Assembly (NCBI GenBank): GCA_028096805.1
Contig: JAOHDU010000002.1
Span: 26,881 to 90,880, forward strand
Origin: Pontimonas sp.
Lineage (GTDB): Bacteria; Actinomycetota; Actinomycetes; Actinomycetales; Microbacteriaceae
Direction of reading: 5' to 3'
Length of the DNA stretch: 64,000 nt
The position numbers were made by a program, and so were the translations under genes. Numbering within the stretch: position 1 is the first letter of the stretch; the number at the start of each line of letters is the position of its first letter. Below, piece after piece: positions 55,843-64,000 of the stretch. The notes below the pieces were generated by a model. It searched no databases. It was not told where the DNA came from and saw only the letters and a program-made list of their open reading frames with translations.

Positions 55843-56846
55843 TAGTCCTCGTCTCCCGGTATCTCCACCACCACCATGTCGTCGATATCCCCGCCCGCTT
55901 CACGAAGAGCCTCCGCCGCAATATTCGCCCGTCTGCCCCACGCGGCAGCCTCGTCATCACGGCCCAGCTCGGCGAGAACGATTGCGTAGGAATCAAAGAG
56001 CGCTGGCGAATAGCTAAAGGCAACGTCGGCAGAGAGCTGCGGGATTTCCAGCTCACCCAGTGCTAACTCTGTTTTACCCATGTCCAAACGTGCACCGGAG
56101 CGTGCGATGGCCAATTCCACCTGAACCGCCTCGGGAAGCGAAGCTCGGGTGACTTCGCCGGCAAGCTCCAGCGCTTTCTGAGGGCGCCCGAGGCCTCGCT
56201 CGCAATCGACCATGAGGGGAATCTGATCGTCTGACCCCGACAGGCGGCGATACGTGCGAAGCTCTCGCAAAGCAAGAGCGAAATCTCCGGCCAAATAGGC
56301 CGTAATTCCCACGGTTTCTCTCACCACGGGAATGCGACCGGCGCGCCGGGCTGCAGCGACCGCGTGCTTGTGCGCCCGTTCGGGGTCATCGTCGATTACC
56401 CGGGAGGCCATCACCAGGTGGCCCGCCACCCATTCGGCGTTTTCTTTGGTGAGGGCTTTTAGCTCTCTCCAGGCCGAGCGCTCCAACTCCTGAGGTGTTA
56501 CATCCTCATCCACCGCGGGATCATCGTGGCGCGGGCCGTCGTCTGATTCGCGAGAGTCCCGGCGCGGGCGATCCCCGTCACGGTCGCGGTCAAAACGTCT
56601 CGGTTCGCGAGGCCTGTCGCGATCAGAACCCGGACGCGAATCCCTGCCGCCGCGATAACCGCTGCTACCGGATCGCTCGTCGTCCCGTTTCCTGGAAGAA
56701 TCCGAGCCGGGCCGCCGTTCGCCTCGAGGGCGACCGCTATCGGCTCGTCCTGGGCGGGAATCGCTCCCTCCGCGGGCCGGTCCACGAGGACGGCGGTCTC
56801 CGGAGGAGGCACCGGAGGACGGACGTCGGGGTCGATCGGTTGTCAT
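55842..56846 (-). CDS. TPR-like protein with Arg/Asp/Gly-rich disordered N-terminus
   Basis: ~110 aa RGG/RDR-rich tract followed by helical repeats. Confidence 0.75.
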   Translation of the reverse strand: MTTDRPRRPSSGASSGDRRPRGPARGGSDSRPGRADSGRPRGERRPGSDSSRKRDDERSGSSGYRGGRDSRPGSDRDRPREPRRFDRDRDGDRPRRDSRESDDGPRHDDPAVDEDVTPQELERSAWRELKALTKENAEWVAGHLVMASRVIDDDPERAHKHAVAAARRAGRIPVVRETVGITAYLAGDFALALRELRTYRRLSGSDDQIPLMVDCERGLGRPQKALELAGEVTRASLPEAVQVELAIARSGARLDMGKTELALGELEIPQLSADVAFSYSPALFDSYAIVLAELGRDDEAAAWGRRANIAAEALREAGGDIDDMVVVEIPGDED

Positions 56847-56870
56847 GTTCTCTCATTCGTTGTTAACGCA

Positions 56871-56898
56871 AAATGGCCACCCCTGAGGGTGGCCATTT
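56871..56898 (-). terminator. Terminator downstream of rRNA operon
   Basis: aaatggccaccc-ctga-gggtggccattt. Confidence 0.85.
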
Positions 56899-56908
56899 CA
56901 CAAAGAAG

Positions 56909-57026
56909 TCCGGCGGTGTCCTACTCTCCCACGAGGTCCCCCTCGCAGTACCATCGGCGCTGAAGGTCTTAGCTTCCGGGTTCGGAATGGAACCGGGCGT
57001 TTCCCCTTCGCTATGGCCGCCGAAAC
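56909..57026 (-). rRNA. rrf: 5S ribosomal RNA
   Basis: Reverse strand: gtttcggcggccatagcgaaggggaaacgcccggttccattccgaacccggaagctaag... Confidence 0.95.
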
Positions 57027-57127
57027 ACTATTGATTTTTCAGTCTGAGGATTACCAGCACAGCTGGTAAATCATCGGTTCTCGACCGTTAATCGAGAACC
57101 ACAAAGTGGACGCGAGCACCACTCATG

Positions 57128-60236
<3,109 letters not shown>

Positions 60237-60320
60237 TTGACTACATGAGTATTTTGAATCGATCGTGATGACACAAGTGCCATCAAGATTGACCAATGAT
60301 CTATATAAATCTAGATCTGT

Positions 60321-60346
60321 AGATAGACATCTTTCGATGTCTGTCT
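60321..60346. other. Long hairpin in 16S-23S spacer (probable pre-rRNA processing element)
   Basis: agatagacatc-tttc-gatgtctgtct. Confidence 0.5.
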
Positions 60347-60651
60347 AAGATGCTCGCGTCCACTGTGTAGTTCTCAATTTACGGGCGGTTCCGGGCCTTT
60401 CGAGGAACAATCCTCTCCAAGCGCAGTCCGATGAGAGCCAAGCTGCCGATTACTCGACAGGCCCGGTCCCTCAGGACCCAACAGTGTGCAGGTGCCAGTT
60501 GGAATGAATCTCGCTTTCCTTGCCCCAAGGGGCCGTACTTGCTCTACTCACTCACCGTGACACCAAAGTCAATGTTCCACCCATGAGCAACCACCTCAGA
60601 ACATTCGTCTGAGTTGTGGCTCTGGAACAGCCCGAGGGCTGTTCTTATGCT

Positions 60652-62180
<1,529 letters not shown>

Positions 62181-62692
62181 TAGCTTGCTTGTCGGTATTG
62201 CTACCGACAGACTTGCTGCCGAATGCCGAAGCATTCAGGCGAGTTTGTTCTGACTAAATGACTTGTCTACTGACTTGTCCATCTAATCCAAAGGAATCTC
62301 TGTGGCGGAATTGCTTCCACCACGGAGGTTATTTGGCATTGACTTAGTGCACACTGTTGAGTTCTCAAGGATCGGGCACCGCTGACTTCACATCTCGTTT
62401 CCGAGTGGACGTCGGGTGGCATCCTGTTTGTTACATCCGGCGCAGCTTTCGGTGTCGAAACCAACCCGCTCTCAAAGGAGTGTTTTGGCCCGACGCTGTG
62501 AAACGCTGGAAAGGTAACTCTAGTACGAAACTGCACCACACAGCAAGTGCGGGCCAGTCGAACTAGAGAAGTCAGTGGAGGCTCTCCGGGAACCTACGGT
62601 TCCTGTGCCTCCGTTGACAACTTCACAACTATAGGGCTCTTCTCTAACGGCGACAAATGCCTGTCATCCCGGGCGTGTCGCGTGAAGTGCGC

Positions 62693-63223
62693 TTAGGCCA
62701 ATTGGGTGAGGTAGCGCTGGGCCCTCTTCGAAATGGACACCCGCGCTTCGTGAGTGAATCCCTCTAAAACAGGGAGGAGCCACTGCCGCAGGGCCTCGTC
62801 GGTGCGCGCCCACTCCCCCAATGTTCCCATTGTTTGGTTGATAACAATCCAATCATCGTGGGTCGTCAGTACAGACTTCATCAACTCAAGCGCGTCGGTG
62901 CGCTCGCTATCAGAAAGCAAATCCTTGAGCGCGTGAAACAACTGCGAGAGAGACCACCACGCTGAAGGTTGGTCAATGTCTCTCACCCAGGCCATGATGC
63001 TCCCCAACGCTTCATGCACCATCACGGGGTGATCGGCGGCTACGCGCTTGAGAGCACTGGATACCCGGAGCCGCACGACGGGGTCGCCACTGGCATATGT
63101 CGCAATGAGCTCCGCGAGAAGCTCGGGGTTATCGCCTACGGCCCCGACGACCTCGACCGTGTTCCCCAAGGAGTTGGGGTGGCCACCCGACAGGAGGCCC
63201 TCATAGATACTGACCTCAGCCAC
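62693..63223 (-). CDS. Hypothetical HEAT-like helical repeat protein between tyrS and 16S
   Basis: Complete 176-aa ORF with repeated amphipathic helices; overlaps the 3' end of tyrS by 8 nt. Confidence 0.6.
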   Translation of the reverse strand: MAEVSIYEGLLSGGHPNSLGNTVEVVGAVGDNPELLAELIATYASGDPVVRLRVSSALKRVAADHPVMVHEALGSIMAWVRDIDQPSAWWSLSQLFHALKDLLSDSERTDALELMKSVLTTHDDWIVINQTMGTLGEWARTDEALRQWLLPVLEGFTHEARVSISKRAQRYLTQLA

Positions 63224-64000
63224 GGTGCAGTGCTGCCAGGGTTTTCTTCCCTCGCTTCAACAACAATGCCGAAGGGTGCGGTGCTTGAGGCCCCCCAATG
63301 AGGGCGGTTTCCTCGACAATCGCTGTGTTGTTGATACTGACACCACCCTGGGCGATAGCCCGCCGTGCTTCGGAGACACTTGCGCACAGCCCGGTAGCGA
63401 CCAAGGCCTCGGCGACAGAAGTCTGGTCGGATACCGTCGCACTGGGTAGTGCCTCTAAAGCGCTGGCGAACGTGTCTGGATTAAGTCCTGCGACATCACC
63501 TTTACCAAAGAGAGCTTCAGAAGCCGCGATCACGTCTTCGCAAGCTTGTTCACCGTGGACCAGGGTGGTAACCGCGCGAGCCAACGTTTTTTGACCCACG
63601 CGAAGGTGGGGGGCGTCTCGCTGCTCTTTGTCTAATTCCTCAATCTCCGCCCGGGAGAGAAAGGTAAAGACCTTGAGGCGATCGACCACATCGCGATCAT
63701 CGGTGTTGAGCCAAAACTGATACAGGGCAAAAGGACTCGTGAAATCGGCATCCAGCCAGATGGCATTGCCCTCAGATTTTCCAAACTTTGTCCCATCACT
63801 GTTAGTGATGAGCGGTGTGCCCAGAGCATGGACGGACACCCCCTGGGCTTTATGGATCAGGTCGGTCCCGCTGGTCAGGTTTCCCCACTGGTCAGAGCCA
63901 CCCGTTTGTAAAACGCAGCCGTACTGTTCGTAAAGCCGCAAAAAGTCCATTCCCTGAAGGATTTGGTAGGAAAACTCCGTGTAGGAAATCCCCGCGTCGG
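63216..64000 (-). CDS. tyrS: Tyrosine-tRNA ligase, partial (5' part beyond window)
   Basis: AGISYTEFSYQILQGMDFLRLYEQYGCVLQTGGSDQWGNLTSG; LITNSDGTKFGKSEGNAIWL (KFGKS); frame open to window end. Confidence 0.96.
   Translation of the reverse strand, partial: DAGISYTEFSYQILQGMDFLRLYEQYGCVLQTGGSDQWGNLTSGTDLIHKAQGVSVHALGTPLITNSDGTKFGKSEGNAIWLDADFTSPFALYQFWLNTDDRDVVDRLKVFTFLSRAEIEELDKEQRDAPHLRVGQKTLARAVTTLVHGEQACEDVIAASEALFGKGDVAGLNPDTFASALEALPSATVSDQTSVAEALVATGLCASVSEARRAIAQGGVSINNTAIVEETALIGGPQAPHPSALLLKRGKKTLAALHRG

Overview
A 64 kb actinobacterial chromosome segment, most like the Microbacteriaceae (marine/freshwater 'Luna'-type lineage suggested, not proven). The left part (0-18 kb) is a stress/light-flavoured accessory block: BASS-type transporter, betaine/homocysteine methyltransferase, katG, a small tRNA-flanked insertion, fatty acid desaturase, an apparently circularly permuted photolyase/cryptochrome, MFS, DoxX, a TetR-MMPL-YhgE/Pip operon, and a heliorhodopsin-DUF1684 pair. 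The rest is mostly core: aceE-fasR-fabDH-acpP-fabF, tRNA-Val, Nif3, RNase H, rnpB, lexA with a divergent LysM gene, hisC-B-H-A, infC-rpmI-rplT, trmH, pheST, argCJBFGH, then xerD-NUDIX-pyrG-recN-nadK-tlyA-HAD-TPR, 5S-23S-16S rRNA and tyrS. Main observations: (1) a junction near 48,235 where 5' argH is fused head-on to xerD lacking its 3' end; together with the reversed order xerD...tyrS this predicts a ~16-18 kb inversion (real or assembly artefact) whose other end lies just past the window; (2) a 44-bp perfect repeat of the tRNA(CAT) 3' half flanking a 1.4 kb integrase-less insert that carries one HExxH lipoprotein; (3) a photolyase with its FAD domain N-terminal and its antenna domain C-terminal; (4) heliorhodopsin coupled to DUF1684; (5) an MMPL transporter fused to a degenerate ABC-ATPase-like domain; (6) a LexA box overlapping the -10 of a YneA/ChiZ-like LysM gene. 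All calls are from reading the sequence; no database search was run.
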